Made by a program: the position numbers and the translations under genes. Positions 26,511-35,263 of a DNA stretch of 43,752 nt are shown piece by piece (position 1 is the first letter of the stretch; every line of letters begins with the position of its first letter). The notes beneath the pieces are model-generated. The model did no database searches, was not told the origin of the DNA, and worked only from the letters and a program-made list of their open reading frames with translations. The DNA is from Chitinophagales bacterium (GTDB lineage Bacteria; Bacteroidota; Bacteroidia; Chitinophagales; Chitinophagaceae): assembly GCA_015654695.1 (NCBI GenBank), contig JAATGJ010000093.1:1-43752 (forward strand), read 5' to 3'.

Positions 26511-26518
26511 TAGCTTTG
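26511..26518 (+). promoter_or_regulatory. TAnnTTTG -7 box of the CoA-transferase gene
   Basis: TAGCTTTG matches the -7 consensus and ends 6 bases before the ATG at 26525, so the transcript would be nearly leaderless. No clear -33 TTTG is visible; the upstream stretch is a T run. Confidence 0.5.
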
Positions 26519-26524
26519 CATCCT

Positions 26525-27820
26525 ATGAAGCTACCTGAAGTTTACCAATCAGCAGAAGAAGCCCTGTCCATCATTCAACCCGGCAACAGGATATATATAC
26601 AAGGCAGCGCACAGACACCCACCTGTTTACTCAGGGCGCTCGCCCTTCATGCCCATCGTCTCAAAAATGTAGAGATCGTATCTATCACTGTGTATGGTGA
26701 TGTACAACTGGATAAACCGGAATACGAAGGAATATTTCATTTCAATTCTTTATTTGTATCTGCCAGTCTTCGTAAGGCCGTCAATGAAGGAAGAGCTGAT
26801 TATGTTCCTGTTTTTTTAAGCGAGATCCCCGAACTTTTCAAACAGGGAATACTGCCAATAGATGTAGCGCTGGTACAGGTATCTCCGCCGGATAAGCATG
26901 GCTATTGTTCACTGGGTGTATCTGTGGATATTGCACGGTCAGCGGTTAATACCTCAAAACATATAATTGCCCAGGTGAACCCGAATGTGCCCCGCACACA
27001 TGGCGATGGCCTGATACATAGCAGCCGTTTTGATAGTATGGTATATTGTGATGAACCGCTTTATGAAGCAAACTATGGTGAAAAAGTAGGACCAGTAGAA
27101 TTAAAGATCGGGGCTAATGTAGCCAGCCTGATCGAAGACCGGAGTACCTTACAAATGGGCATTGGTTCCATTCCGGATGCAGTATTGCGTTTATTAGTCA
27201 ATCATAAAGATCTGGGCGTACACACTGAGATGTGCTCAGATGGTATTATTGACCTGGTAGAAAAAGATGTGATCAACAACCGCTTTAAAAATATCCACCC
27301 GAACAAAAGTGTTACCTCTTTTGCGCTTGGTTCCCGGCGGCTATATGATTACCTGGACGATAACCCTGCATTTAATTTCCTGGATATTGAATATGTAAAT
27401 GACCCGCATATTATCCGCCGCAATAATAAAATGGTATCTATCAACAGTGCTGTTGAAATTGATATTACCGGCCAGGTCTGTGCTGACTCTATCGGCACCT
27501 ACCAGTATTCAGGCGTTGGCGGCCAGATGGATTTTATGCGCGGCGCTGCATTAAGTGAAGGAGGCAAGCCGATCATAGCCATGCCATCACGTACAGCCAG
27601 GGGTGTGCCACGTATTGTACCCACATTAAAACCAGGAGCAGGCGTAGTAACTACAAGAGCACACATGCACTACGTGGTCACTGAATATGGTATTGCGTAC
27701 CTGTTTGGAAAGAATTTCAGGCAGAGGGCCGAAGCGCTGATTAATATTGCCCATCCTGATGACAGGGAATTCTTAGAAAGATCCTGTCATGAACGGTTCA
27801 AGCTTTTTGGTAACCAGTAA
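26525..27820 (+). CDS. Acetyl-CoA hydrolase/CoA-transferase family protein (4-hydroxybutyrate CoA-transferase-like)
   Basis: The protein has 431 residues from ATG 26525; an earlier TTG overlaps the promoter box. The N-terminal domain shows GNRIYIQGSAQTPTCLL and DVALVQVSPPDKHGYCSLG. The C-terminal domain has MGIGSIPDAVL, LGVHTEMCSDGIIDL with the likely catalytic Glu at about 235, and GIAYLFGKNFRQRAEALINIAHPDDREFL. The family moves CoA between acetate or other short acids and acyl-CoA. The catalytic H-T-E motif matches that of 4-hydroxybutyrate CoA-transferase; the real substrate may be another organic acid. It is cytosolic and monocistronic. Confidence 0.85.
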   Translation: MKLPEVYQSAEEALSIIQPGNRIYIQGSAQTPTCLLRALALHAHRLKNVEIVSITVYGDVQLDKPEYEGIFHFNSLFVSASLRKAVNEGRADYVPVFLSEIPELFKQGILPIDVALVQVSPPDKHGYCSLGVSVDIARSAVNTSKHIIAQVNPNVPRTHGDGLIHSSRFDSMVYCDEPLYEANYGEKVGPVELKIGANVASLIEDRSTLQMGIGSIPDAVLRLLVNHKDLGVHTEMCSDGIIDLVEKDVINNRFKNIHPNKSVTSFALGSRRLYDYLDDNPAFNFLDIEYVNDPHIIRRNNKMVSINSAVEIDITGQVCADSIGTYQYSGVGGQMDFMRGAALSEGGKPIIAMPSRTARGVPRIVPTLKPGAGVVTTRAHMHYVVTEYGIAYLFGKNFRQRAEALINIAHPDDREFLERSCHERFKLFGNQ

Positions 27821-27956
27821 AAGAAAAATACTCTCCCGCTGTCACTCATCAAGCGTAACACTCCTGTCGTCAAAGGGATTTTTATTCCGTCGTTACAAAT
27901 ACTTTTTTTGTGTTGATAAAAGTTACTTCTTTAATTATTAACCAAAAAAATATGTC

Positions 27957-28442
27957 ATGACACAGATTACCATTAAAATGAAAGCCATTACCATAATGGC
28001 GCTGGTGACCATCTCCACTATCTTTTCTTCTTTCTCATCAAAAAAAGGCGGGGAAGGCTTTGAAATATTTCTGAACAACAAGCTGGTGCTGCAGCAATTC
28101 GGCAACCAGATGAATACGATCAAAAGTATTCAACTGGACCACCGCTTCCTGGATGAACAGTTGGTTATTAAATACCATCATTGCTGGCAAATTGGCAAGA
28201 ACAGGATCGTTGTGATCAAAGACGCTCAAAATAAAATCCTGAAAGAATGGAAGTTTGCCAATGCATCAGCCGCCAGTTTATCCGTTACCGATGCAGCTAT
28301 GGCCTGCAAAGTGAAAGACATACTTACCCTGCAAAAAAGCAACCCGGGAAAACTGGGCCTTTATTACTCTTCAAGCGAATTACCTAAAGGAAGATTACTG
28401 GCAACTATTATTTCAGAAGAGTTAGCCAAAGTGAAGCTATGA
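27957..28442 (+). CDS. Secreted or membrane-anchored protein, unknown
   Basis: The protein has 161 residues; ATG at 27957 or 27978. An N-terminal hydrophobic segment (ITIMALVTISTIFSSF) serves as signal peptide or anchor. The mature part is mixed alpha/beta with the notable segments EIFLNNKLVLQQFG, YHHCWQIGKNRIVVIKD and LPKGRLLATIISEELAKVKL. I recall similar short proteins in related genomes but no function. It is ended by a hairpin at 28466-28500. Confidence 0.7.
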   Translation: MTQITIKMKAITIMALVTISTIFSSFSSKKGGEGFEIFLNNKLVLQQFGNQMNTIKSIQLDHRFLDEQLVIKYHHCWQIGKNRIVVIKDAQNKILKEWKFANASAASLSVTDAAMACKVKDILTLQKSNPGKLGLYYSSSELPKGRLLATIISEELAKVKL

Positions 28443-28465
28443 TCTGGTAACACTAAACAAAACAA

Positions 28466-28500
28466 TGTTGCCGGTTACTTACTCCTGGTAACCGGCAACA
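28466..28500. terminator. Bidirectional hairpin between convergent genes
   Basis: A perfect 13-bp stem (TGTTGCCGGTTAC / GTAACCGGCAACA) with a 9-base loop lies 24 bases after one stop and 15 bases after the other. There is no clear T tract on either side. Confidence 0.7.
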
Positions 28501-28514
28501 AATAATAGATTCAC

Positions 28515-29021
28515 TCATAACCCTGATCGTATATTCAATTTATCAATGATACTCGTTACTATCTCTTCCGGGCTGCTGCTGATATCAGCTACTATTGCTG
28601 AACCAGGAACCTCTAATGTTTCAAACTGCGATTGCAAAAGACTATCCGGCATAAAATGACCTGTCCTTGCTTTCAGTCTCCCGCTGATCAAATTATAATC
28701 TCCCTTCAAAAATATCCAGTACACCGTCGCCTGCAGACCCCCTGATAATAATAGCCTGTATTTTTCTTTTAAAGCTGAACAGGCAATAATGGCTCCATTG
28801 CCTGCCGCCTCTTTCTTTGCCAGTTGATGGATGGTGATCAGCCAGTCGCTCCTGTCATCATCACTCAGGGGTTGACCAGCCCTCATCTTTTCTTTATTAG
28901 CATTTGAATGAAAATCATCAGCATCAAAAAAAGGGATCCCTGTTTCGGAGGACAATCGCTGACCGATAGTAGTCTTTCCTGAACCCGAAACTCCCATGAT
29001 GTAAATAATAAATTTTCTCAT
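28515..29021 (-). CDS. gntK: Gluconokinase
   Basis: From ATG 29021 the protein has 168 residues; a TTG seven codons upstream is less likely. Walker A is GVSGSGKTTIGQRL, followed by FFDADDFHSNANKEKM and GQPLSDDDRSDWL, which bind gluconate. ARTGHFMPDSLLQSQFETLE is the lid and base-binding part of the GntK family. It phosphorylates D-gluconate to 6-phosphogluconate with ATP. The start lies 10 bases after the stop of the upstream unknown gene, so they are probably co-transcribed. No gluconate transporter or dehydratase lies nearby. Confidence 0.9.
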   Translation of the reverse strand: MRKFIIYIMGVSGSGKTTIGQRLSSETGIPFFDADDFHSNANKEKMRAGQPLSDDDRSDWLITIHQLAKKEAAGNGAIIACSALKEKYRLLLSGGLQATVYWIFLKGDYNLISGRLKARTGHFMPDSLLQSQFETLEVPGSAIVADISSSPEEIVTSIIDKLNIRSGL

Positions 29022-29031
29022 GTATCGCTGA

Positions 29032-29460
29032 TTATGACCCAAGCAATTTATTGAACCTTTGTAATTCCGCCATTTCTGCTGCAGTCAGCACTTCATTGCC
29101 ATCGTACTTTGATTTAAAAAATAGCACCCGTTTGTGCTGGGGGTATTTTTCCAAAATAGATTCCAGCATTTGTCCTGTTACTTCATCTTTCTTATAAAGC
29201 GGCTCTGCTGATGGTAATGACGACTTATACCTGTTCGGTCTTTTCAACAAGATAGCTTCCAGTGTAGCCAGTTTGCCCGCAGGAATAGCTTTTATTTTGG
29301 CTGCCTTATGATACAGTCCCTGCAACTGTTTTTTACTCAACCCTCCCCGCTCCTGGTACTGGATTAAAAGGCTTTGTACAAAAGATGAAGCGGGCTGCGC
29401 CTCCAGCACAGCTTTCAGCAGATCAAGTACAATATCCACATCCGGTCTTATTCGTTGCAT
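29032..29460 (-). CDS. Helical protein of unknown function upstream of gluconokinase
   Basis: The protein has 142 residues, predicted all-helical with no signal or membrane segment. Segments such as QRIRPDVDIVLDLLKAVL, GGLSKKQLQGLYHKAAKI and EVLTAAEMAELQRFNKLLG look like a small helical bundle. I do not recognise the family. It is 10 bases upstream of gntK on the same strand, so operon membership is likely, but a link in function is unproven. Confidence 0.65.
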   Translation of the reverse strand: MQRIRPDVDIVLDLLKAVLEAQPASSFVQSLLIQYQERGGLSKKQLQGLYHKAAKIKAIPAGKLATLEAILLKRPNRYKSSLPSAEPLYKKDEVTGQMLESILEKYPQHKRVLFFKSKYDGNEVLTAAEMAELQRFNKLLGS

Positions 29461-29578
29461 ATCATTTATACTATTGCATGAAAATAAGCAAAAGATAGTT
29501 TAACTGAAAAAAGGCTGTAATGTATAAAATTGAGTAGTTGGTGAAAAACCGGAACAATTGACCAACATACCAACTATG

Positions 29579-30088
29579 CTAATCTACGGCTTGTACTGGT
29601 CCGGGCTGACGGTTGATCAACCACCAGGCGAACGCGAAGATAATATAGCCTATGATTCCGCCCGTGGTGTTCAGTATCAGGTCGTCCACATCAAATACTC
29701 CGATACCGGCAAGAAGTTGTGTTGCCTCAAACAATAAACTGAGAAGAAATATCACGACGGTCAACCGTATAAATCTCCTGAAAAAAGGGAATAACAGGGG
29801 CAGTAATACGCCAAGTGGAACAAAGCCGATAATATTCCCGCCAATGTTCTTATAGCTATACTCGGTAGTTACTCTTTTGGAAGAAAACAGGCGAATGGTA
29901 GAGAAAGGTTTCGTATTGGCATGATCCCAGCCATCACTGACTTTATAATTTTTATACTCATGAGCAAAATAACGTTTGTAATAACCGGGATTTTTTTTAA
30001 ACAGGATATACTTGGTAAGTACGAGGAGGCAAAATACCACAGCCAGCCATAAGAATATCTTTATCGCCTTATTCTCTCCGTTCATCAT
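29579..30088 (-). CDS. VanZ-family membrane protein
   Basis: The protein has 169 residues and four helices. The family signature is in IIGFVPLGVLLPLLFPF, then LLFEATQLLAGIGVFDVDDLILNTTGGIIGY. VanZ-like proteins are associated with glycopeptide or phospholipid-related resistance, but most members are uncharacterised. Alternative starts at 30088 and 30085 differ by one codon. It stands alone, and the following 370 bases upstream hold only a hairpin. Confidence 0.85.
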   Translation of the reverse strand: MMNGENKAIKIFLWLAVVFCLLVLTKYILFKKNPGYYKRYFAHEYKNYKVSDGWDHANTKPFSTIRLFSSKRVTTEYSYKNIGGNIIGFVPLGVLLPLLFPFFRRFIRLTVVIFLLSLLFEATQLLAGIGVFDVDDLILNTTGGIIGYIIFAFAWWLINRQPGPVQAVD

Positions 30089-30230
30089 TTCATGATTTTA
30101 AGAATCCATCCGTCCTGCTTCCTTAAACGGATAATTCATGAAATTGTTATACACCAGTAAGTTATTTGCCTGCATGTTGAACAACCAATGCAGGTATGAT
30201 CATTGGCAATTAATTTCACAAAAAGGATAT

Positions 30231-30308
30231 CGCACAGAGCTGAAAGAGAAAAGGAGGTATTAGATAAAAATGCGAAATATTTCTCTTTCCCTCTTTTGTC
30301 TCTGTGCG
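30231..30308. repeat. Imperfect long inverted repeat in the 30089-30458 gap
   Basis: CGCACAGAG at 30231-30239 pairs with CTCTGTGCG at 30300-30308, and flanking purine-rich and pyrimidine-rich stretches (GAAAGAGAAAAGGAGG / TCTCTTTCCCTCTTTTG) extend it imperfectly. It could be a terminator or a dispersed repeat. No gene is seen in the gap. Confidence 0.4.
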
Positions 30309-30458
30309 AAACAAGCGACAAAAGTGCAGTTTGTTATACGTCATTGCTCCCCGATGTCGCCATACATTTACTCTTTTGACCAACAAATTTTGTTTTTTCC
30401 CGGATAATTGTATATTTAACATACCCTCCGTAGCCATCACCACTAAAATCTTTTCTTT

Positions 30459-31976
30459 ATGACTTCTACTTCTCCGGGTTCTTCTGGCGTAACGCCGGGT
30501 TCCCTGGTTACTGGCATAGCCTCACCTGAGGAAGGAAAATCATCACGGGTATTTTCCTTAGATGTCTTGCGTGGTATCGCCCTGCTTGGCATACTGATCA
30601 TCAGTATCTGGGAGTTTGGCGGCTTTACCCCCAATAAACAAGTTTTTTTCAGAACCGGAACACATGGCGGCAATTACAACCTGCTTTCATTTGTATCCAT
30701 CGTGTTTGAAGGTAAAATGAGGGCCTTGTTTGCATTGATTTTTGGTGCCAGTATCATTCTATTTATCTCAAAAAAAGATCACCCATCCTCTCTTTCCGTT
30801 TCTGATCTTTATATACGAAGGCAATTATGGCTTATGCTTTTTGGCATCTTCAATGCCATCATTTTATTATGGCCGGGTGATCTTCTTTTTCACCTGGCGG
30901 TACTCGGCATACTATTATTTCCGTTCTGGCGAATGTCCCGCAAAGGTTTATTGATAGCGGCGATGATAACAACACTGATCTATTGCGGTAAGCAATACTG
31001 GAATTATGCGGATGACCGGAAGGTCTATAAAAAATTCAGCGCGGTAGCGGCTGTTGAAAAAAAATTCGCGGTGGCGGATACGGTGGTAAAACTAAAAATA
31101 GACTCCCTCCTTAAAGTAAAAAACAACGACCCCTTTTCCAACAAACTAATTGATGATACCCTTTTGAAAAGACATAAAAATGATACACTTACCAAAGAGC
31201 AGGCAAAAGATAAACAAGCCTGGGAGGGAATGGTAAAAGGACTAAAGTATGATTCTACCACGGACAAAACTGCGAGTAAAGCCATGCGATCCAACAACTA
31301 TGCAAAGGTCTGGGACTATCTTTTGTGGAGAAGCCAGAATAAAGAATCATACTGGCTGTACAGAACAGGTATCTGGGATATTGGATCTATGATGTTCCTT
31401 GGCATGGCCCTGCTTGGATTTGGATTTTTTAGCAGCAGTTTTCCTTTTAAAAAATATTTGCTCATTGCTATACCCTGTATTATTGCCGGGTTACTGCTCG
31501 CCTGGTTCAGGAATCATTACCAGGATATCAAACTGGCTGACTATGCCAAATACATTGATAAGAATATCATTCCCTTTAACCAGTTCTTTCCCATTGAAAG
31601 GTTTTTACTGGCAATAGGATATGCCAGCCTTATTATGGTATTACTACGAACAACTATTTTTAGCTGGCTTTGGCGAATATTGGCTACGGTGGGCCGTATG
31701 GCATTTACCAACTACTTTCTTCAAACGATCTTGTGCACTGTATTTTTCTATGGATACGGAATGGGATACTATGGAAGGCCGTCACAGTTGCAGCTATATG
31801 GTATAGTACTGGAACTATGGCTGATACAAATTGTTTTCTCTGTTCTCTGGCTGAGATATTTTACCATGGGGCCCGCAGAATGGTTGTGGAGATACCTGGT
31901 CTACAACAAGAAATTGCCTTTTAGAAAGAAAGATGCGGAAACAACTATTGCAGAACCCGCACCTGCAACAACCTGA
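30459..31976 (+). CDS. DUF418-family membrane protein (first of a tandem pair)
   Basis: The protein has 505 residues. The opening VFSLDVLRGIALLGILIISIW is the DUF418 signature, related to heparan-alpha-glucosaminide N-acetyltransferases. Roughly eight helices follow, with a long hydrophilic, Lys/Asp-rich insert at about 185-285 (VVKLKIDSLLKVKNN, then LKRHKNDTLTKEQAK). The C-terminal segment MAFTNYFLQTILCTVFFYG and LRYFTMGPAEWLWRYLVY is typical of the C-terminal DUF418 region. Function is unknown, perhaps acyl transfer across the membrane. The second paralogue starts 25 bases after the stop. Confidence 0.85.
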   Translation: MTSTSPGSSGVTPGSLVTGIASPEEGKSSRVFSLDVLRGIALLGILIISIWEFGGFTPNKQVFFRTGTHGGNYNLLSFVSIVFEGKMRALFALIFGASIILFISKKDHPSSLSVSDLYIRRQLWLMLFGIFNAIILLWPGDLLFHLAVLGILLFPFWRMSRKGLLIAAMITTLIYCGKQYWNYADDRKVYKKFSAVAAVEKKFAVADTVVKLKIDSLLKVKNNDPFSNKLIDDTLLKRHKNDTLTKEQAKDKQAWEGMVKGLKYDSTTDKTASKAMRSNNYAKVWDYLLWRSQNKESYWLYRTGIWDIGSMMFLGMALLGFGFFSSSFPFKKYLLIAIPCIIAGLLLAWFRNHYQDIKLADYAKYIDKNIIPFNQFFPIERFLLAIGYASLIMVLLRTTIFSWLWRILATVGRMAFTNYFLQTILCTVFFYGYGMGYYGRPSQLQLYGIVLELWLIQIVFSVLWLRYFTMGPAEWLWRYLVYNKKLPFRKKDAETTIAEPAPATT

Positions 31977-32001
31977 TCAGTTCACTTTATTAAAATAGTT
32001 T

Positions 32002-33369
32002 ATGAACGAATACAGCGCTTCACTCAATCCACAGGATCATGCTGCTGATAAAGCAGCCAGTCAAAAACAAACGGTGCTGCCCGTAGCATCCGAAGACCGT
32101 ATCAAAACGGTGGATGTGGTTCGCGGCTTCGCCCTGCTGGGTATATTGCTGATGAATATCCCCGGCTTTGGTATTGACTGGAGTGAGTTAACTAAAATCA
32201 TAACCGGCCCTCACGCTGGAAAAGACTATTATACTGCGGCGATCATCCTTACTTTTTTTGATGGTACCATGCGCGGTTTATTCTCCATGCTGTTTGGTGC
32301 GGGCATGGTATTGTTTATGTTGAATAAAAAAGCGTTACCCGGTGAAGCCCCTGTTGCCGAATACTATTACCGCAGGCTGCTCTGGCTGGTGTTGTTTGGT
32401 TTATTCAACGCCTTCATCCTTTTGTGGACGGGCGATATATTATTCTTCTATGGCCTATGCGGTATGATCCTGTTTGCATTCAGAAAAGTAAAACCAGTCT
32501 GGCTGATCGTTATTGGATTTGTTTGCATAGGTATCGGTATGTTCAAGACACAGAACTGGTACGGTGATATGCGTGATACACGCAGTAACTATGTAGAAGC
32601 CGTAGCTGCTGAAAAAGCGGGCAAAGAGCTTACCGAAAAACAACAGGAAGCTAAAACAGCCTGGCCTGAAATAGAAAAAAACCAGCAGCCTGATACTGCA
32701 TACGTAAACCGCAACCTGAGAAAAATGCATTCAGGATATGGTACTATTTTCACTCATTTCATTCAGAATAATGTCAATAGCGAAGTCAATTACATGTATC
32801 ATGGGATATGGGATATGCTTTGTATGATGTTCATTGGCATGGGTCTGTTTGGACTGGGATTTTTTTCCAACAAACTTTCTACATCCACCTATGTAATGAC
32901 GTTGCTGATCGGCTATTGTATCGGCATACCCTTTGGATGGTCCTATTTTAATGGCTTTGTGGAATTTAATACCAATATAGGATCCTATGTTGATTCATTC
33001 CGTGTTCCGCATTGGCAGATCTATGACTTCCGCAGGGTATTTTTATGTCTTGGTCACGCCAGTGTCCTGATGCTGATATTCCGCAGCCGGATAGTACCCT
33101 GGCTGATGAAAGCGCTGGCCAATGTTGGCCAAATGGCGTTCACCAATTATCTTGTACAAAGTATCATTTGCACCTGGTTCTTCTTTGGCTATGGTTTTGA
33201 TAATTACAACAGGCTACGTTTTCACCAGCTATACTATGTAGTTTTTGCTGTATGGATACTGCAACTGATCTATTCTTCCATCTGGTTACGTTATTTCCGC
33301 TTTGGACCGTTTGAATGGCTGTGGAGATCGCTGACATACTGGAAGAAGCAACCAATGAAAATAAAATAA
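32002..33369 (+). CDS. DUF418-family membrane protein (second of a tandem pair)
   Basis: The protein has 455 residues and the same layout: RIKTVDVVRGFALLGILLMNI at about 32-52, several helices, a shorter hydrophilic insert at about 190-240 (EAVAAEKAGKELTEKQQEAK) and the C-terminal AFTNYLVQSIICTWFFFGYG, then LRYFRFGPFEWLWRSLTYW. Shared motifs with the first copy, such as LWLMLFGIFNAIILLW versus LWLVLFGLFNAFILLW, show an old duplication. Both genes lie on one transcript. The N-terminal extension differs between copies. Confidence 0.85.
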   Translation: MNEYSASLNPQDHAADKAASQKQTVLPVASEDRIKTVDVVRGFALLGILLMNIPGFGIDWSELTKIITGPHAGKDYYTAAIILTFFDGTMRGLFSMLFGAGMVLFMLNKKALPGEAPVAEYYYRRLLWLVLFGLFNAFILLWTGDILFFYGLCGMILFAFRKVKPVWLIVIGFVCIGIGMFKTQNWYGDMRDTRSNYVEAVAAEKAGKELTEKQQEAKTAWPEIEKNQQPDTAYVNRNLRKMHSGYGTIFTHFIQNNVNSEVNYMYHGIWDMLCMMFIGMGLFGLGFFSNKLSTSTYVMTLLIGYCIGIPFGWSYFNGFVEFNTNIGSYVDSFRVPHWQIYDFRRVFLCLGHASVLMLIFRSRIVPWLMKALANVGQMAFTNYLVQSIICTWFFFGYGFDNYNRLRFHQLYYVVFAVWILQLIYSSIWLRYFRFGPFEWLWRSLTYWKKQPMKIK

Positions 33370-33394
33370 GGTTGTATAAAAATATTTTTTGGTA

Positions 33395-33592
33395 TTTCCC
33401 ACAAAGACACGGAGGGCACTAAGCAATACTGATCAATGCAGAAAATTTTCTTTGTGTTCTTTGCGGCTTAGTGGGAAATTCTTTTTTGAGTCAATTTTTA
33501 TTTTTGACTATAAAGACACGGAGGACACTAAGCAATACTGAACTGATCAATCCAGAATTTTTCTTTGTGTTCTTTGCGGCTTAGTGGGAAAC
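33395..33592. repeat. Tandem pair of ~80-bp palindromic repeats between DUF418 and GH18 genes
   Basis: Copy 1 is 33395-33478 and copy 2 is 33512-33592, with a period of about 109 bases. Each reads AAAGACACGGAGG[G/A]CACTAAG ... CTTTGTGTTCTTTGCGG, then CTTAGTGGGAAA, and is followed by CTTTTTTGAG. The ends (TTTCCCAC ... GTGGGAAA) are inverted, so each copy folds into a long hairpin with a T tract. The stop codon of the convergent GH18 gene lies inside copy 2. These are dispersed repeats serving as terminators. Confidence 0.65.
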
Positions 33593-34711
33593 CTTTTTTG
33601 AGATAGCATTCTTAATTGTTTTATCAATCACATCCAGCAGGCCATCCTTTTGTTTATCCAGTGTCAGCTCCCAAAACATGATGCCGCCTAGTCCTTTCTT
33701 TATAACATACTCTGTTTTATGCTGTATAGAAAGTGAATCATCAAACGTAGCATATCGTGCTTTGGCCGCACTGTAAGCATAAGGAGCAAGGGACACAGTA
33801 TCCCTGTAAAATACAAACCCGCTATCGGCACTCAACCAGCGGGAAAATTGATTATAAGGAATAAAATTATGAAACCGTCCCCCCTGGTATAAGCCGTTAC
33901 TCACGTTTGCAACACTATCCCACTCCCTTGCATAAAATGCAGCCCCGATAATAAGTTTGTTCAGCGGCACATGTATTGAATCAAGATACCGGATGGCATT
34001 ATCAGCGGATGGCTTCTGGGAGCTATTAGAATACAGCGGTGTGTGATGACCGGTCAATTTACTGTAACCGTTTACGAGGTCATAACTCATCAGGTTTACT
34101 TTATCAAGCAAGGGCATTACCTTTTCCCACTCTATTGAGTTTTGTAAAAAGGAATCAAATCCGCCTGCTGCAAAACTGATCTCGTAATCATTCCCCAGTG
34201 TATCCCTTAATGTTTTTACAAGTGTGGTAAAATTTTGTTTGTCTCCGGGTGTATATGCATGACCGGGATAGCCTTCAATAGCAGGATATTCCCAGTCGAG
34301 GTCTATGCCGTCTGCATTAAAATAATGCATCAGCTCTTTAGTGGAATTGGCAAATTCCTGTCTTCCTGTATCTGTTGCAAGCACAGGTGAACAAAACTCA
34401 CAACCTCCCCAGCCGCCAATTGACAATATCACTTTCAGTGTGGGATTGCGGCTTTTTAAAGAGACCAGTTTTTGAATAGTAGCAGTATCCCCCGCATTAG
34501 CTATTGACAGCCGGTTGCCTTTTAAATGGCCAAAGCTGAAAATAATATGTGTCAGCTTCTCTATGGGAAAGCTGTCTATAAAAGTGCTGTTACCCGAATA
34601 ATAAGCGATCACAGCAAGTTTACTATCGCTTTCATTTTCTTTTTTTCCAGGCTGGCTGCAGGCTGCGAGTAATAAAATCAGGATAGTTGTTTTACTATAA
34701 GTTTGAAGCAT
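33581..34711 (-). CDS. Glycoside hydrolase family 18 (chitinase-like) lipoprotein
   Basis: The protein has 376 residues. It starts with a lipoprotein signal; the lipobox is LAAC with Cys18. The GH18 barrel follows: LSIGGWGGCEF at about 96-106 and the catalytic DGIDLDWEY at 134-142, with Glu141 as general acid. Further on are NLMSYDLVNGY (substrate-binding YD) and the C-terminal GGIMFWELTLD. The fold is intact, so it should cleave beta-1,4-linked N-acetylglucosamine polymers or N-glycans at the cell surface. The last residues (KKVSH) and the stop codon are supplied by the repeat element at 33512-33592. Confidence 0.88.
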   Translation of the reverse strand: MLQTYSKTTILILLLAACSQPGKKENESDSKLAVIAYYSGNSTFIDSFPIEKLTHIIFSFGHLKGNRLSIANAGDTATIQKLVSLKSRNPTLKVILSIGGWGGCEFCSPVLATDTGRQEFANSTKELMHYFNADGIDLDWEYPAIEGYPGHAYTPGDKQNFTTLVKTLRDTLGNDYEISFAAGGFDSFLQNSIEWEKVMPLLDKVNLMSYDLVNGYSKLTGHHTPLYSNSSQKPSADNAIRYLDSIHVPLNKLIIGAAFYAREWDSVANVSNGLYQGGRFHNFIPYNQFSRWLSADSGFVFYRDTVSLAPYAYSAAKARYATFDDSLSIQHKTEYVIKKGLGGIMFWELTLDKQKDGLLDVIDKTIKNAISKKVSH

Positions 34712-34934
34712 GAGAATAGTTTATATATATTGATTTCACCGAAAAAAATGTAATGTAACCAAACAAAATAAAATCATAAATTTTATTATTCACTTCGATA
34801 TAGAGAGTCACAAATCTACACACAAAGTCATCTGAAACTGGCTTGTGAACGAATCAGCTTCCTGGATTTATTTCAGCCAAATAAAGTGAAAGAAATTTGA
34901 GCTGGCGAAATGATTTAACGCTGACTTAAGTTGT

Positions 34935-34956
34935 ACCTGCCTGTCGGCAGACAGGT
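34935..34956. repeat. Short palindromic repeat in the 34712-35063 gap
   Basis: ACCTGCCTGTCGGCAGACAGGT is close to a perfect palindrome with one mismatched and one G-T pair. It resembles a dispersed palindromic repeat. The rest of this 350-base gap, upstream of the GH18 gene, is AT-rich and shows no convincing gene. Confidence 0.4.
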
Positions 34957-35263
34957 TTGCGCTACTCCTTTGCCACCGCGCTTTTTTAATTAAGTAGTTA
35001 AAAAAGAAGGAATTAAAAAAATTGTTTACTTTTATAAGTAGCGTATTATAGCGTAAATACACACGTTGTATGCAATTCCCCATGAATCATCCGGGATCAG
35101 TAGGGGGTGGACTTATTGGGTAAGGCTTTACTACTGGTTGGACATAGTTATTACGGTTGATAGATAACACCGGGCTGACGTAACATAGATGAGCTTAACG
35201 AATATATTTTTCGGCTGACGAATCACGCATGGACAACGTAACGTAGGACAGAAACTTCATAAT

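Noticed and set aside
33395-33592. Insertion sequence remnant
   Set aside because: No transposase-like frame or target duplication is visible; hairpin structure and T tracts fit a terminator-type repeat better.
34868-35083. 71-codon minus-strand frame between the GH18 gene and the array
   Set aside because: It runs through a palindromic repeat and an AT-rich spacer and shows no domain or start signal.
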